Below, piece after piece: positions 19,425 through 28,112 of a stretch of DNA of 64,000 nucleotides. The notes beneath the pieces are model-generated. The model saw only the letters and a program-made list of their open reading frames with translations, had not been told where the DNA came from and ran no database searches. Every line of letters begins with the position of its first letter. Within the stretch, counting starts at the first letter, position 1. Source of the DNA: CAVUBL01 sp963837945 (GTDB lineage: Bacteria > Acidobacteriota > Thermoanaerobaculia > Multivoradales > DATKCC01); assembly GCA_963837945.1 (NCBI GenBank), contig CAWIQD010000003.1:310001-374000 (forward strand), given 5' to 3'. The position numbers and the translations under genes were made by a program.

Positions 19425-19958
19425 CTAGCCGGGCGGGGCGGTTCCGGCCCCGGGGCCTGGCGGCTCCCGCGCCGGGCTTCCACCGCCGCTGGGGATCGCC
19501 TCCAGGGCCTCGGTCACGTCCGCCACCGCCGCCGGCGAGAGCCTGGCCTTCTCCCCCTGCTCGGCAGCCGCCGTGATGCCGCGCTGGAGCTGCTGGAAGG
19601 CCTTCTGGATGGCGATCGGATCCGCCCGGCCGGCGCGGGTGGCCGCGATCGCGCGGGCAAACGCGCCCTCGAAGCGCTCGCGCTCGGCCGCCGGGAGGTC
19701 TTTCGGCACGAGCGGCTCGACCTCGCTCTGCACCACCTCGAGAAACCAGGCGAAGATCGCGTTCTCGTAGGCCACGAAGAGAACGCCTGCGACGATCAAC
19801 AGGACCAGCAGGGCGCCGCAGCCGATGAGCAGAGGCTTGCCGACGCCCGGACCGGTGGCGCCGCCGGCCGTCCCCGGACCGCCGGGGCGGTCGAAGGGCG
19901 AGGGCGCCGGCGGCTCGCTCGGCTCGTTCCGGGGGTCCGGTCGTTCGGGATCACTCAT
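19425..19958 (-). CDS. single-TM protein with Pro-rich N-terminus, unknown function
   Basis: A 177-residue protein. A Pro/Glu/Gly-rich ~40-residue N-terminus precedes one hydrophobic helix (about residues 45-66, LLIGCGALLVLLIVAGVLFVA). A helical, charged C-terminal part with Ala/Arg follows, and then a Pro/Gly-rich tail. The topology suggests a small cytoplasmic tail, one membrane helix and an external helical domain. No family recognised. It lies upstream of uvrB on the same strand and opposite PBP1A. ATG 19958 was chosen because the in-frame upstream sequence is Arg/Pro-rich shadow. Confidence 0.65.
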   Translation of the reverse strand: MSDPERPDPRNEPSEPPAPSPFDRPGGPGTAGGATGPGVGKPLLIGCGALLVLLIVAGVLFVAYENAIFAWFLEVVQSEVEPLVPKDLPAAERERFEGAFARAIAATRAGRADPIAIQKAFQQLQRGITAAAEQGEKARLSPAAVADVTEALEAIPSGGGSPAREPPGPGAGTAPPG

Positions 19959-20079
19959 GGGGTGGCGCCGTGGGCGGAATCGGGCCGGCGCGGCACCGGT
20001 TCTATCATCGCGGGCGGGAGGCGGCAAGGCGCACCGCGCCGCGTCGGGCTCCACCCCCGCAGACGCTAGAATCCCCCGC

Positions 20080-22581
20080 ATGGAGTACGACCCCCTCGAA
20101 AGCCCGGACGCGCGACGGGAGCCCGACGGCTCGGGAGCGCCCGATGCGCCTCCCGCCGGCGCCCCGCGCGGGCCGTCCCGGCGCCGGCGCGGGCTCGGCT
20201 GGCTCGGTCGGCGCCGGCACGCCCTGATCTGGATCTGGCCCCTCCTGGGCGCCGTCGTCATCGGCATCGTCGGCGGCGTCGGAGTGGCGGCCGCGATCAA
20301 CATGCCGCGCGTCGAGTCGATCACCGACTACACGCCGACGCTCATCACCGAGCTCCACGACCGCGGGGGGGACGTCTTCGCGACCTACGCCCGCCAGCGC
20401 CGGGTGATGCTCGAGGAGGGCCAGCTTCCGGAGATCGTGCAGCAGGCCGTGGTCTCGGCCGAGGACGGCAACTTCTTCCAGCACGGCGGGATCGACGCCC
20501 TGGGCATCGTCCGGTCGGTGGTCGCGAACCTCGAGCGCGGCCGCAAGTTCTCGGGCGCCTCGACGATCACCATGCAGCTCGCGCGGATGCTCTACCTGTC
20601 GCGCGAGAAGACCTGGCGGCGCAAGGTCGAGGAAGCGTTCCTGGCGGTGGAGCTGGAGAAGAACCTCACCAAGCAGCAGATCCTCACCCTCTACTGCAAC
20701 CTGGTGAACCTCGGGCACGGGCGCTACGGGGTCGAGGCCGCCTCCCGCTTCTACTTCAACAAGCCGGCCTCCGAGCTCTCGCTGGTCGAGGCGGCGACGC
20801 TCGCCGGCATCATCCAGCGCCCGAGCGACTACAGCCCCTACCGCCGCCCCGACCTGGTCGTCAACCGGCGCAACTACGTGCTCCGGAGGATGGCCCAGGA
20901 GGGCTACATCACCCGCGAGGCGTCCGAGCAGGCCCGCCAGGAGCCGCTGCTGGTCGTCCAGCAGGGCCCGCACGATCAGGTGGCGCCCTACTTCGCCGAG
21001 GAGGTGCGCCAGCACCTCGAGGCCGAGTACGGTGCCACCCGGCTGTTCGAGGGCGGCTTGCAGGTGGAGACGACCCTCGACGCGCGGATGCAGGCCGCGG
21101 CCGAGGCCGCGCTGCGCGCCGGCCTCCTGCGCCTCGACCACCGGCGCGGCTTCCGGGGTCCGATCCTCGAGCTCGAGGGCGACGATCTCGAGACCAAGAC
21201 CCTTCCCTCCTGGAACGACACCGCGCCCGAGCCGGGGCCCTGGTACCAGGGGATCGTCCTCGACACCAACGCCCGCGAGGCGCGGGTCGCGATCCACGGC
21301 CAGGTCTACATCCTCTCGGCCGAGGGGATGGAGTGGACCGGCAAGACCCGGCCGAGCGACCTCCTCCACCGCGGCGACGTCGCCTGGTTCCGCCTGGTGG
21401 CGCCGGAGAAGGGAGCGGCGGGCGAGCCGGTCCTCCACCTCGAGCAGGAGCCGAAGGTCGAGGGCGCCACCCTGGTCCTCGAGTCGGCGTCGGGCGCGGT
21501 CCGCGCGATGGTCGGCGGCTGGGACTACGACCGCAGCAAGTTCAACCGCGCCGTCCAGGCCCAGCGGCAGGTCGGCTCCGCCTTCAAGCTCTTCGTCTAC
21601 GGCGCGGCGCTCGAGGCCGGCTACACCCCCGCCGACACGATCTTCGACGGCCCGACGACCTTCCCCGGGGCGAACGGCCCGGGCACCTACGAGCCCAAGA
21701 ACCACGCCCGGCGCCACTACGGCATCCTGACCCTGCGCCGCGCCCTCGAGGCGTCGATCAACGTGCCCGCGGTGAAGCTGCTCGACATGGTGGGCGTCGA
21801 GCGGGTGATCGACTTCGCCCGGCGCTGCGGCATCACGTCCCCCCTGCCGCCCTACCCCAGCCTGGCCCTGGGCAGCGCCGAGCTCCGGCCGATCGAGCTG
21901 GCCGCCGCCTACGCCGCGATCGCCAACCAGGGGACCTGGGTCGAGCCATATCTCATCGAGCGGGTCACGACGCCCGACGAGCGCACCCTCGAGGAGCACT
22001 TCCCCAAGACTCGGACGGCGACCACGCCGCAGGTCGCCTACGTGCTCACCCACATGCTCGAGGGAGTCGTCGACCGGGGCACCGCCCGCCGCCTGGGCGA
22101 CCTCGACCTCGCGATCGCCGGCAAGACCGGCACCACCGATGATTACACCGACGCCTGGTTCATCGGCTTCACGCCGCGCTACACGATCCTCACCTGGGTG
22201 GGCTACGACGTGAAGCGTACCCTGGGACACGGCATGGAAGGCTCGGTCGCGGCGGCCCCGATCTGGAAGCAGATCGCCGAGACCGGGCTCGCGGAGGGCT
22301 GGCTCGAGAAGGGCGGCGAGTTCCAGGCCCCCGCCGGGGTGACCTCCGCCAGCATCGACTTCCGGAGCGGCCTGCTCGAAGAGGGAGGGTTCCGCGAGGC
22401 CTTCGTCGCCGGCACCGAGCCGGCGCAGAGCTACAGCCCGAAGTGGGGCCTGATCCTGAGCCTTCCCTGGTACCAGCAGGAGGCCTTCTACATCCCCAAG
22501 CGCGGCGAGCGCATGCCGACCGCCAGATCGATCGCCGCCGACACCGACGAGACGTCCGGCGAGGTGACCGGCGAGGAGTGA
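20080..22581 (+). CDS. mrcA: bifunctional penicillin-binding protein 1A
   Basis: An 833-residue class A PBP that polymerises and cross-links peptidoglycan. A basic cytoplasmic N-terminus (RRRRG…RRRHA) is followed by one TM helix (~50-75). The GT51 domain has SAEDGNFFQHGGID, GASTITMQLAR and EEAFLAVELEKNLTKQQIL. The transpeptidase has the SxxK motif in VGSAFKLF, SIN in EASINVPAVKLL, and KTGTTDDYTDAWF. An OB-like region lies between the domains. TAGAAT ends 7 nt before the ATG with no Shine-Dalgarno, suggesting a leaderless transcript. It stands alone, convergent with the methyltransferase gene downstream. Confidence 0.96.
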   Translation: MEYDPLESPDARREPDGSGAPDAPPAGAPRGPSRRRRGLGWLGRRRHALIWIWPLLGAVVIGIVGGVGVAAAINMPRVESITDYTPTLITELHDRGGDVFATYARQRRVMLEEGQLPEIVQQAVVSAEDGNFFQHGGIDALGIVRSVVANLERGRKFSGASTITMQLARMLYLSREKTWRRKVEEAFLAVELEKNLTKQQILTLYCNLVNLGHGRYGVEAASRFYFNKPASELSLVEAATLAGIIQRPSDYSPYRRPDLVVNRRNYVLRRMAQEGYITREASEQARQEPLLVVQQGPHDQVAPYFAEEVRQHLEAEYGATRLFEGGLQVETTLDARMQAAAEAALRAGLLRLDHRRGFRGPILELEGDDLETKTLPSWNDTAPEPGPWYQGIVLDTNAREARVAIHGQVYILSAEGMEWTGKTRPSDLLHRGDVAWFRLVAPEKGAAGEPVLHLEQEPKVEGATLVLESASGAVRAMVGGWDYDRSKFNRAVQAQRQVGSAFKLFVYGAALEAGYTPADTIFDGPTTFPGANGPGTYEPKNHARRHYGILTLRRALEASINVPAVKLLDMVGVERVIDFARRCGITSPLPPYPSLALGSAELRPIELAAAYAAIANQGTWVEPYLIERVTTPDERTLEEHFPKTRTATTPQVAYVLTHMLEGVVDRGTARRLGDLDLAIAGKTGTTDDYTDAWFIGFTPRYTILTWVGYDVKRTLGHGMEGSVAAAPIWKQIAETGLAEGWLEKGGEFQAPAGVTSASIDFRSGLLEEGGFREAFVAGTEPAQSYSPKWGLILSLPWYQQEAFYIPKRGERMPTARSIAADTDETSGEVTGEE

Positions 22582-22620
22582 GGGCGAGCAACCGCACACC
22601 GAAGCCTGGAAGTCCTTCGG

Positions 22621-23460
22621 TCATTCGCCTTCGCAGATGAAGATCGGGCGGAGGTAGAACTCGCCCGGGAACGTACCGAGCCCACACGAATCGATCTCGG
22701 CCTCGAGGTCGTCGTCCTGGTAGCGCAGCCACGTCTCCTGGCGTTCGTGGGAGAAAGCGAGATCCCGGTACCGAACCTCGCCGCCGGGGGCCCGCGTCGG
22801 GTAGGCGACGGATTCGATCCGCCAGCCCGCCGCGTCGAGCCAACCGGCGAAGAGGCGGAGCTTCGCGACGTCCTCACGTCGACCCACGAGCGGACGACGC
22901 CTGTCGCCTCCCCAGTTGCTTCCGAGCTGGAACAGCATCCTCCTCGCGCGGCCGCGCAGGCTCGTCAGATACCGAGCGGCATACTCGGGGAAGTCTTCTA
23001 CGGAGCCCACGAGGTCCGCGTCGAAGTCGCTGCCGGCGTGATGGAGCACGTTGAGATGGAGGAGAAAGTCCATCCGGGGCAACCGGGGTAGCGTACGAAG
23101 CCCGATCTCCGCTTCGAGCACCTCGACGTTGCCCAGACCGAATTGCTCGACGATTTGACGGATGAAGCGTGCGTGGTTGGGATTGGCTTCGATGGCGACG
23201 AAGTGACTGTCCGGGTGACGGTGCGCCAAGCTCAACGTGAAGAAGCCGGTGTTGGCCCCGAAGTCCCCCCAACGCTCCCCGGCCTTCGGCCGATGGCGCT
23301 CCGCGAGGTACGCGAGACGAGGTCGATCCCCGCGCCAGCCCTGGTCGATCGCCTCCTGATAGCCGAGGGCCTCGGACACGAAGTCCGGCACGCTCTGATA
23401 CCTCGAATGCTTGGAGGCGTCGGCGTACAGCCGATGCAACTCCTCTCTCAGCTCAGCCAT
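22621..23460 (-). CDS. class I SAM-dependent methyltransferase
   Basis: A 279-residue protein with a Rossmann-type SAM site (WGDFGANTGFFTLSLA, then FVAIEANPNHARFI) and an aromatic, acidic motif IV region (FLLHLNVLHHAGSD). The C-terminal ~100 residues are family-specific and rich in Arg/Trp. It is the last gene of a three-gene run with an ATP-grasp ligase (8-nt overlap) and a GT2 glycosyltransferase. The run has visibly lower GC than its surroundings. It probably modifies the same glycan or conjugate, but the acceptor cannot be deduced. Codon usage also differs from neighbouring genes, consistent with transfer. Confidence 0.82.
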   Translation of the reverse strand: MAELREELHRLYADASKHSRYQSVPDFVSEALGYQEAIDQGWRGDRPRLAYLAERHRPKAGERWGDFGANTGFFTLSLAHRHPDSHFVAIEANPNHARFIRQIVEQFGLGNVEVLEAEIGLRTLPRLPRMDFLLHLNVLHHAGSDFDADLVGSVEDFPEYAARYLTSLRGRARRMLFQLGSNWGGDRRRPLVGRREDVAKLRLFAGWLDAAGWRIESVAYPTRAPGGEVRYRDLAFSHERQETWLRYQDDDLEAEIDSCGLGTFPGEFYLRPIFICEGE

Positions 23461-24611
23461 CCCGGCGCCTCCCGAGGGTCGCCGTCCTCAGCTCGTAGAG
23501 GAAACAGCGCCAAGAGTCCCTGCGGAGGTAGACGTCGTCGCGCAGCCCCCGGCAGATCAGGCTCGCGAAGGGGATGGAGGGCTCGTGCCAGTCGGGGCGG
23601 CGGCCGGAAGCGAGGGTGTCCACCAGGCCGCCGGTCCAGAAATAGGTCCGGCCTCGCGCCCTCAAAGCCGGAGACCGGTCGAGGAAGCGCATCGGGTCGC
23701 GGTAGAGAACGTCACCGATGAACGCCAGGAGGATGGGCCGCCCTTGGTCCAGAGTGAGCTGGGCCGGGCCCCAGAGACGGGGGTTCATCTCGATGAAGAG
23801 CATCCGATCCCGGCTTTCGATGATCTCGATCATCCCGAGACCGTGGAAGCCGATCTCGCGCAGGAGCGCGATGAGGCGGGCCGCCAGGGGGGACTCGTGC
23901 AGGTCGGCAGGGAGGGCGAAGAGCATCGATCCGCCGTCGGGCTGCTGCAGCAGGTTGCGTTGCGACCAGACGACGGTCTGCTCGCTCCACCGGGACAGGT
24001 GGAAGAGCAGGTACAAGCTCCGGCCCTGGACATGTTCCTGAAAGAAGAATTCGGACTCGCGGTGGTGGCCCGAGAACGCTTCTACGTCGGCGGCGCCCGC
24101 AAGAAACAGCGGGCGCAAGATCGTTCCGTCCTGCCCCAGGTTGTTCTTTGGTTTGGCGAGGAAGGGCGGCCGAGCGTCCGCGACTGTCGGGTACTCGCGG
24201 GGGATGTCGATCCCGTAGGTGGCGAAGAGCTCGGTTGCGCTTCGCTTGTTGGTCAGAGTCGCGTAGGTCTCGGCGTCGACCAGGGGGATCTCGCAGCCCA
24301 AAGTCTCGATCTCGGACCGGTGAATCAAGAGAAAGGTGTTGAGGAACTCGGCGGAAGGGAGGACCGACCAGACGCCGATCGCCGGCCGATCGGCGAACCA
24401 CCTGGATCCAACGCGAGAGCTCGGCGAGGCTCAGTGAGGGCGTTTCGCGAACCAGCACCACATCGCGGGCATAGCGCGTGCGCAGCACGCGATCCGCGGG
24501 CGAGCGGGCGATGACATAGGGACGCTCGCCGCACAGATGCAGGGCACGAAGAAACGCCAGGACGGCCCGATCATTGCCACCTCCGAACACGAGGAACGCA
24601 GCGGGCTCCAT
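23453..24611 (-). CDS. ATP-grasp ligase, interrupted by a frameshift
   Basis: Two frames together form one ~385-residue ATP-grasp enzyme. The N-terminal pre-ATP-grasp part (FLVFGGGNDRAVLAFLRALH, ARDVVLVRETPSLSLAELSRWI) runs from 24611 to about 24400. The rest (FADRPAIGVWSVLPSAEFLN, KRSATELFATYGIDIP, PFLAKPKNNLGQDG, FFFQEHVQGRSLYL, IEIIESRDRMLFIEMNPRLWG) continues one frame over to 23453. The E-x-N-P-R-L-W-G stretch carries the metal-binding Glu and Asn. Family members form amide, ester or carbamoyl-type bonds using ATP; the substrate is unknown. The break near 24398-24403 looks like a one-base insertion. Start is 7 nt after the GT2 stop. Confidence 0.75.
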
Positions 24612-24618
24612 TCGGGCG

Positions 24619-25404
24619 TCACTCGCCTCGGATCTTCTGGCGACGGTACTCTCCCACCGAGCGGAACCCGAGGACCATCTCTTTCATCGCCTGGAGAATG
24701 GACGTGACTCGAATCGCCTTGGAGCTGCCGCGAGCCCGACCGCGAGCGATGAAGGGCACCTCTCCGATGCGAAGTTGTGGGTTGCGAAGAAGCGCCTTCG
24801 CGATGAGCTCGGCGGCAAATGCGTGCCCTCGGGAGACGACTTCTATCCCCTTGAAGGCCTCCACTCGGTACAGCTTGAACCCGTTGAGGTACCGGTACGG
24901 GAAACCATAGAGTGCGCGGGCCACCATGGAGAATGCCTGGGAGGCCGCCCTCCGCCTCAGGGGCCGGATGACGGGATTCGCGAGATAGCCCAGCACGACG
25001 TCGTAGTCCGAGCGCACCGCAAGGTGACTCTTGATCGAGGAGAACACCAACTCGTTGTCTCCAGGAAAGACTGTGACCCAGGCTCTGGGTGGGACGAGCT
25101 CGTAGGCGTCGATCACGGTGCGCCCCACACCGAGGTTCTTCGGGTTCACGACCATGTGGCAGTTCTCGTGCTGCGCGCACAGCGCCTCCATTCGGTCGCG
25201 GGTCCGATCGGTGGAGCCGTCGTCGATCATGAGGACTTCCACTTCGAGATCGAGCTCCGGGACGGTCTCCTGAATCGACGCGATCGAGCCGTCGATCGTG
25301 TGCTCCTCGTTCAGGCAAGGAACCAACACCACGAGGCGCTCGCGCCCTCCGTCCTCGTCGGAGAGCTGCGAGAGCGGAGACTGGGTGCCCGCCGGGGACG
25401 ACAC
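24619..25404 (-). CDS. GT2 family glycosyltransferase (DPM1/polyprenyl-phosphate type)
   Basis: A 261-residue GT-A fold enzyme. VVLVPCLNEEHTIDGSIAS and VLMIDDGSTDRTRDRM bind the nucleotide sugar, NLGVGRTVIDAY is typical of dolichyl/polyprenyl-phosphate sugar transferases, and FPGDNELV takes the place of the DxD metal site. No C-terminal membrane helices, so it probably acts at the cytoplasmic face on a lipid carrier. GTG at 25404 was chosen because TATACT lies 6 nt before it; a longer TTG start at 25428 in the same frame would overlap that promoter. First gene of the cassette with the ATP-grasp and methyltransferase genes. Confidence 0.82.
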   Translation of the reverse strand: MSSPAGTQSPLSQLSDEDGGRERLVVLVPCLNEEHTIDGSIASIQETVPELDLEVEVLMIDDGSTDRTRDRMEALCAQHENCHMVVNPKNLGVGRTVIDAYELVPPRAWVTVFPGDNELVFSSIKSHLAVRSDYDVVLGYLANPVIRPLRRRAASQAFSMVARALYGFPYRYLNGFKLYRVEAFKGIEVVSRGHAFAAELIAKALLRNPQLRIGEVPFIARGRARGSSKAIRVTSILQAMKEMVLGFRSVGEYRRQKIRGE

Positions 25405-25410
25405 CCTGCA

Positions 25411-25416
25411 AGTATA
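25411..25416 (-). promoter_or_regulatory. -10 box upstream of the glycosyltransferase cassette
   Basis: TATACT on the minus strand, 6 nt from the GTG at 25404. No good -35 box is found at 16-18 nt. The spacing would place the transcription start at the start codon. Confidence 0.4.
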
Positions 25417-25507
25417 CGATGGGATCAAGGACTGCCCGGGGCGCGGGAAGGGAGCGCCTCAGGACCGCCGCGACATCTCCTTCGCACTCTCGATAGAGGT
25501 GCGACGG

Positions 25508-26767
25508 TCAGTTTTGCGGCTTCACGGCGACGACGGCGTAGTCCTGGTCGCCGTAGAGGAGTTCGTCGAGGTGGTCGCGGAGGCGGTTGACGCGGTCGGC
25601 GAGCTCGCGCTGCTCCTCGGGCACCCGGGCGAGGTCGATCTCCGGCAGGCGCTCGGCCTCGTCGAAGGGCTGGAGGCCGAGGCGCTCGACCGGCTCGAAG
25701 CCCGCCTGACGGGCCATCAGCTCCAGGGTCTCCGGGTGGATCGGCCGTAGGTGGGTCGGGTCGCGCCAGAAGCCGCGGGCGGCGACCAGGACCGACAGCG
25801 GGTTGGGCGTCTCGAGGATCAGGAGGCCGCCGGGCGCCAGGGCGCGGTAGGCGAGGCGGACCAGCCGGTCGAGGTCGGCCGGCGGCAGGTGCTCGATGAC
25901 GTGGAAGGAGACGACGCCGCCCAGGCTCCCCTCCTCCGCGGCCGCCAGGCCCGCCACCACGTCCCCCACCTCGGCCTCGAAGCCCCGCTCCCGGCAGCGC
26001 TCGACCATCTCCCGGCTGGCGTCGATCCCGCGCGCCTCGAGACCGGCCTCGGCGAGCACCGCCAGCGCCTCGCCGCGGCCGCAGCCGAGGTCGAGCACCG
26101 GCCCCAGGCCGGCCACCGGCCGCAGGCGCTCGGCGTGGACTCGCAGGCGCTCGCGGATCTCCTCCTCGCTGCCCCGGAAACGGCGCTCGAAGGCGAGGTA
26201 GGCCTGCTCGTTCCAGAGGCGGGCGAGGGTTTCCGGCTCCGGGCGCGGCGCGGCCGCCGAGGCCTCGCAGCCCGGCGCCTGCGCCGCCTCGACCGCCGCC
26301 AGGGCGCCGCCCAGGGCTCCGAGCAGGTCCCGGGCTTCCCGGCGGTGCCGGTCCAGGCGCTGGTCGACCCGGGCGAACAGGGCGTCGTTGTGCCGCAGGA
26401 GATCCCGCAGGGCGCGCGGCACGAAGTTCTCGAGGTGACCGATCCGCTGCTCGTGGCGGCGCGCCTCGAGGTCGCGGAGGTAACCCAGGAGGACCAGGTT
26501 GAAGACTCGCTGGCGGTCCCACAGGTCGGCCTGCGGCGCCTTGACCAGCGGCCGGAAGAGCCTCTTGACCGCGACCAGGAGGCGCCCGATCCCGCCCCGG
26601 TGGCTGCGGATCGGGAACGGGTGGTCGCCGCCCCAGAGCCAGGTCCAGTCCTCGAGGTCGCGGGTCGGCCGGTCGAGGAAGTCGTCGATCGAGGGGTCGG
26701 GCCGCCGCCCGCCGGACGGCGGAGGCTCGGGGGCGTCGGGGCGGTCGTTGCCGGCGTCGTCCGACAT
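25508..26767 (-). CDS. SAM-dependent methyltransferase with long N-terminal extension
   Basis: A 419-residue protein. The C-terminal ~200 residues are a class I methyltransferase: VLDLGCGRGEALAVLAEAGLEARGID for SAM, VVSFHVIEHLPPADLDRLV, LILETPNPLS, and FWRDPTHLRPIHPETLELM. The D-P-T-H-x-R-x-x-x-P signature occurs in methyltransferases of O-antigen and other surface glycans. The N-terminal ~190 residues contain Asp/Arg-rich helices that may form a coiled coil. Base composition is like the bulk genome, unlike the adjacent lower-GC cassette. It lies between the ribosomal operon terminator and that cassette, and no strong promoter is seen. Confidence 0.8.
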   Translation of the reverse strand: MSDDAGNDRPDAPEPPPSGGRRPDPSIDDFLDRPTRDLEDWTWLWGGDHPFPIRSHRGGIGRLLVAVKRLFRPLVKAPQADLWDRQRVFNLVLLGYLRDLEARRHEQRIGHLENFVPRALRDLLRHNDALFARVDQRLDRHRREARDLLGALGGALAAVEAAQAPGCEASAAAPRPEPETLARLWNEQAYLAFERRFRGSEEEIRERLRVHAERLRPVAGLGPVLDLGCGRGEALAVLAEAGLEARGIDASREMVERCRERGFEAEVGDVVAGLAAAEEGSLGGVVSFHVIEHLPPADLDRLVRLAYRALAPGGLLILETPNPLSVLVAARGFWRDPTHLRPIHPETLELMARQAGFEPVERLGLQPFDEAERLPEIDLARVPEEQRELADRVNRLRDHLDELLYGDQDYAVVAVKPQN

Positions 26768-26773
26768 GGGCGG

Positions 26774-26806
26774 GGCGACGCCCTCCCGGAACGGCCGGGA
26801 GGGCGC
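26774..26806 (-). terminator. GC-rich hairpin after the rpsF-rpsR-rplI operon
   Basis: A stem GCCCTCCCGG/CCGGGAGGGC with a five-base loop, extended by a few further pairs, lies between the rplI stop (26854) and the next minus-strand gene (start 26767). There is no T-run, so it is either a terminator of the non-canonical GC-rich type or a transcript-stabilising hairpin. Confidence 0.55.
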
Positions 26807-26853
26807 CTCGGGAACAGCCTACCAGGCCGTCGCGGAGGTCCGCACGGGCCGCA

Positions 26854-27301
26854 CTACTCCTCGGGCAGCACGGTCACCACCAGCTCGGCGTCGACGTCGG
26901 CGTGGAGGTGGACCTCGATGTGGTGGTCGCCAACCGTCTTGATGCCGCCCTCGAGGTCGATCCGGCGGCGATCGATGTCGAGCCCCTGCTTCCGCAGGGC
27001 GTCGGCGATCTCGGTCGCGGTCACCGAGCCGTAGAGGGTCTGCGCGTCGCTCGCCCGCTTGTGCAGGATCACGCGCGCGCCCTGGATCGCCTCGGCCACC
27101 GCCTCGGCGGCGTCGCGCTCCTTGGCGTGCTCGGCCTCGATCCGGGCCCGCTGCTGCTCGAACAGCTTGAGGTTGCCCGAGCTCCGCCTCGAGCGCCAGC
27201 CCCTGGGGCAGCAGGAAGTTGCGGGCGTAGCCCGGCTTGACCTCGACGATCTCGCCGCGCTTGCCCAGGCTCCGCTGGTCCTTCAGCAGTATGACCTCCA
27301 T
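26854..27301 (-). CDS. rplI: 50S ribosomal protein L9, interrupted by a frameshift
   Basis: The N-terminal domain (MEVILLKDQRSLGKRGEIVEV, YARNFLLPQGLALEAELG) is in one frame. The continuation (GNLKLFEQQRARIEAEHAKERD, EAIQGARVILHKRASDAQTLYGSVTATEIADAL, ending VVTVLPEE) is in the next frame and stops at 26854. Removing one G from GAGCTCGGGCAAC near 27178-27182 joins them into a normal ~148-residue L9. L9 binds 23S rRNA at the base of the L1 stalk. The break in such a conserved gene suggests a sequencing indel, though rplI is not essential in all bacteria. Third gene of the rpsF-rpsR-rplI operon. Confidence 0.9.
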
Positions 27302-27316
27302 GGTCGATCTCCCCCC

Positions 27317-27553
27317 TTAATCCGTGGTGAAGGGCAAGAGCGCCAGGTGGCGGGCCCGTTTGATCGCCTGCTGCAGAATCCGCTGGTGCTTGGCGCAGGT
27401 TCCGGAGATCCGGCGCGGGAGGATCTTCGCCCGCTCCGGCGTGAACTGCTGCAGGAGCCGGATGTCCTTGTAGTCGATGTACTCGATGTGGTCCGCGCAG
27501 AACTTGCAGACCTTGCGGCGGCGGTAGAACGTCTTCTTGTTCGGGCGCGGCAC
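27317..27553 (-). CDS. rpsR: 30S ribosomal protein S18
   Basis: A 78-residue protein. Two CxxC-like cysteines (VCKFCADH) follow a basic N-terminus, then IEYIDYKDIRLLQQFTPERAKILPRRISGTCAKHQRILQQAIKRAR-type sequence, the full S18 signature (about residues 25-70). S18 forms a heterodimer with S6 on the platform of the 30S subunit. It starts 2 nt after rpsF and is followed by rplI, the standard order. Confidence 0.98.
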   Translation of the reverse strand: MPRPNKKTFYRRRKVCKFCADHIEYIDYKDIRLLQQFTPERAKILPRRISGTCAKHQRILQQAIKRARHLALLPFTTD

Positions 27554-27555
27554 GA

Positions 27556-27939
27556 TCAGGCCTCCTCGGCGGTTTCGGCCGCCTCTTCGTCACCGGTGAT
27601 GCCGGCGGCGAGCTCGGGGGTGACCGTGCCGTGGGCCCGCTTGAGGTCCTCGTCGGTCCGGACGGTGAGATAGCGCAGGACCTTGTCGCTCTGCTCGAGA
27701 CGGTGCTCGAGCTCCTGGATGCCGGTGAATGCCGACTCGGCATGGAGGTAAAGCAGCATGTAGCGGCCTTCGCCCTGCTTGTCGATCGGGTACGCCAGCT
27801 TGCGGCGGCCCCAGTTGTCCTCGCGGGTGATCTCGGCGCCGCCGTCGCTCACCAGCTTCTTGACCGCCTCGTGCAACGCCTCGGCCTCCTCCTCGGAGGC
27901 ACGGGGGTCGACGATGTACGTCAGCTCGTAGGTACGCAT
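27556..27939 (-). CDS. rpsF: 30S ribosomal protein S6
   Basis: A 127-residue protein starting MRTYELTYIVDP, with W-G-R-R-K-L-A-Y-P-I in the middle and GYM/RYMLLYLHAES, all typical for S6. The C-terminal ~25 residues are acidic (EEAAETAEEA). It binds S18 and, as the S6:S18 complex in other bacteria, an autoregulatory motif in its own leader; a candidate for that motif is at 27952-28011. GGGAGG lies 13 nt from the ATG, within that structure. First gene after the promoter at 28063-28091. Confidence 0.97.
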   Translation of the reverse strand: MRTYELTYIVDPRASEEEAEALHEAVKKLVSDGGAEITREDNWGRRKLAYPIDKQGEGRYMLLYLHAESAFTGIQELEHRLEQSDKVLRYLTVRTDEDLKRAHGTVTPELAAGITGDEEAAETAEEA

Positions 27940-27951
27940 GGCTCGGGTGTT

Positions 27952-28011
27952 GCCTCCCTCTGGCCATTCGGTCCCGCCCTCGGCCCGGTGGGCGTCGGCG
28001 GAACAGAGAGG
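27952..28011 (-). promoter_or_regulatory. structured rpsF leader, candidate S6:S18-binding motif
   Basis: On the transcript, CCUCUCU pairs with AGAGGGAGG and GUUCCGCC pairs over 8 bp with GGCGGGAC, separated on the 3' side by a bulge that begins CCG. The outer stem contains the ribosome-binding GGGAGG, so folding would hide it. A conserved CCG in a bulge between two helices is the hallmark described for S6:S18-binding leaders. The assignment rests on manual folding. Confidence 0.5.
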
Positions 28012-28062
28012 TTGTGGTGGCCGGACTGGCGCGCTGCGCCGGCTCCGGCGATTCGGGTGCGC

Positions 28063-28091
28063 ATTGTATCGATTCCGGCCGCCGGGGTCTA
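28063..28091 (-). promoter_or_regulatory. sigma70-type promoter of the rpsF operon
   Basis: TAGACC (28091-28086), 17 nt, TACAAT (28068-28063) on the minus strand. Predicted transcription start near 28056, giving a leader of ~117 nt that contains the structured element at 27952-28011. Confidence 0.6.
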
Positions 28092-28112
28092 CTGATGCCC
28101 CCGCATCCCCTC

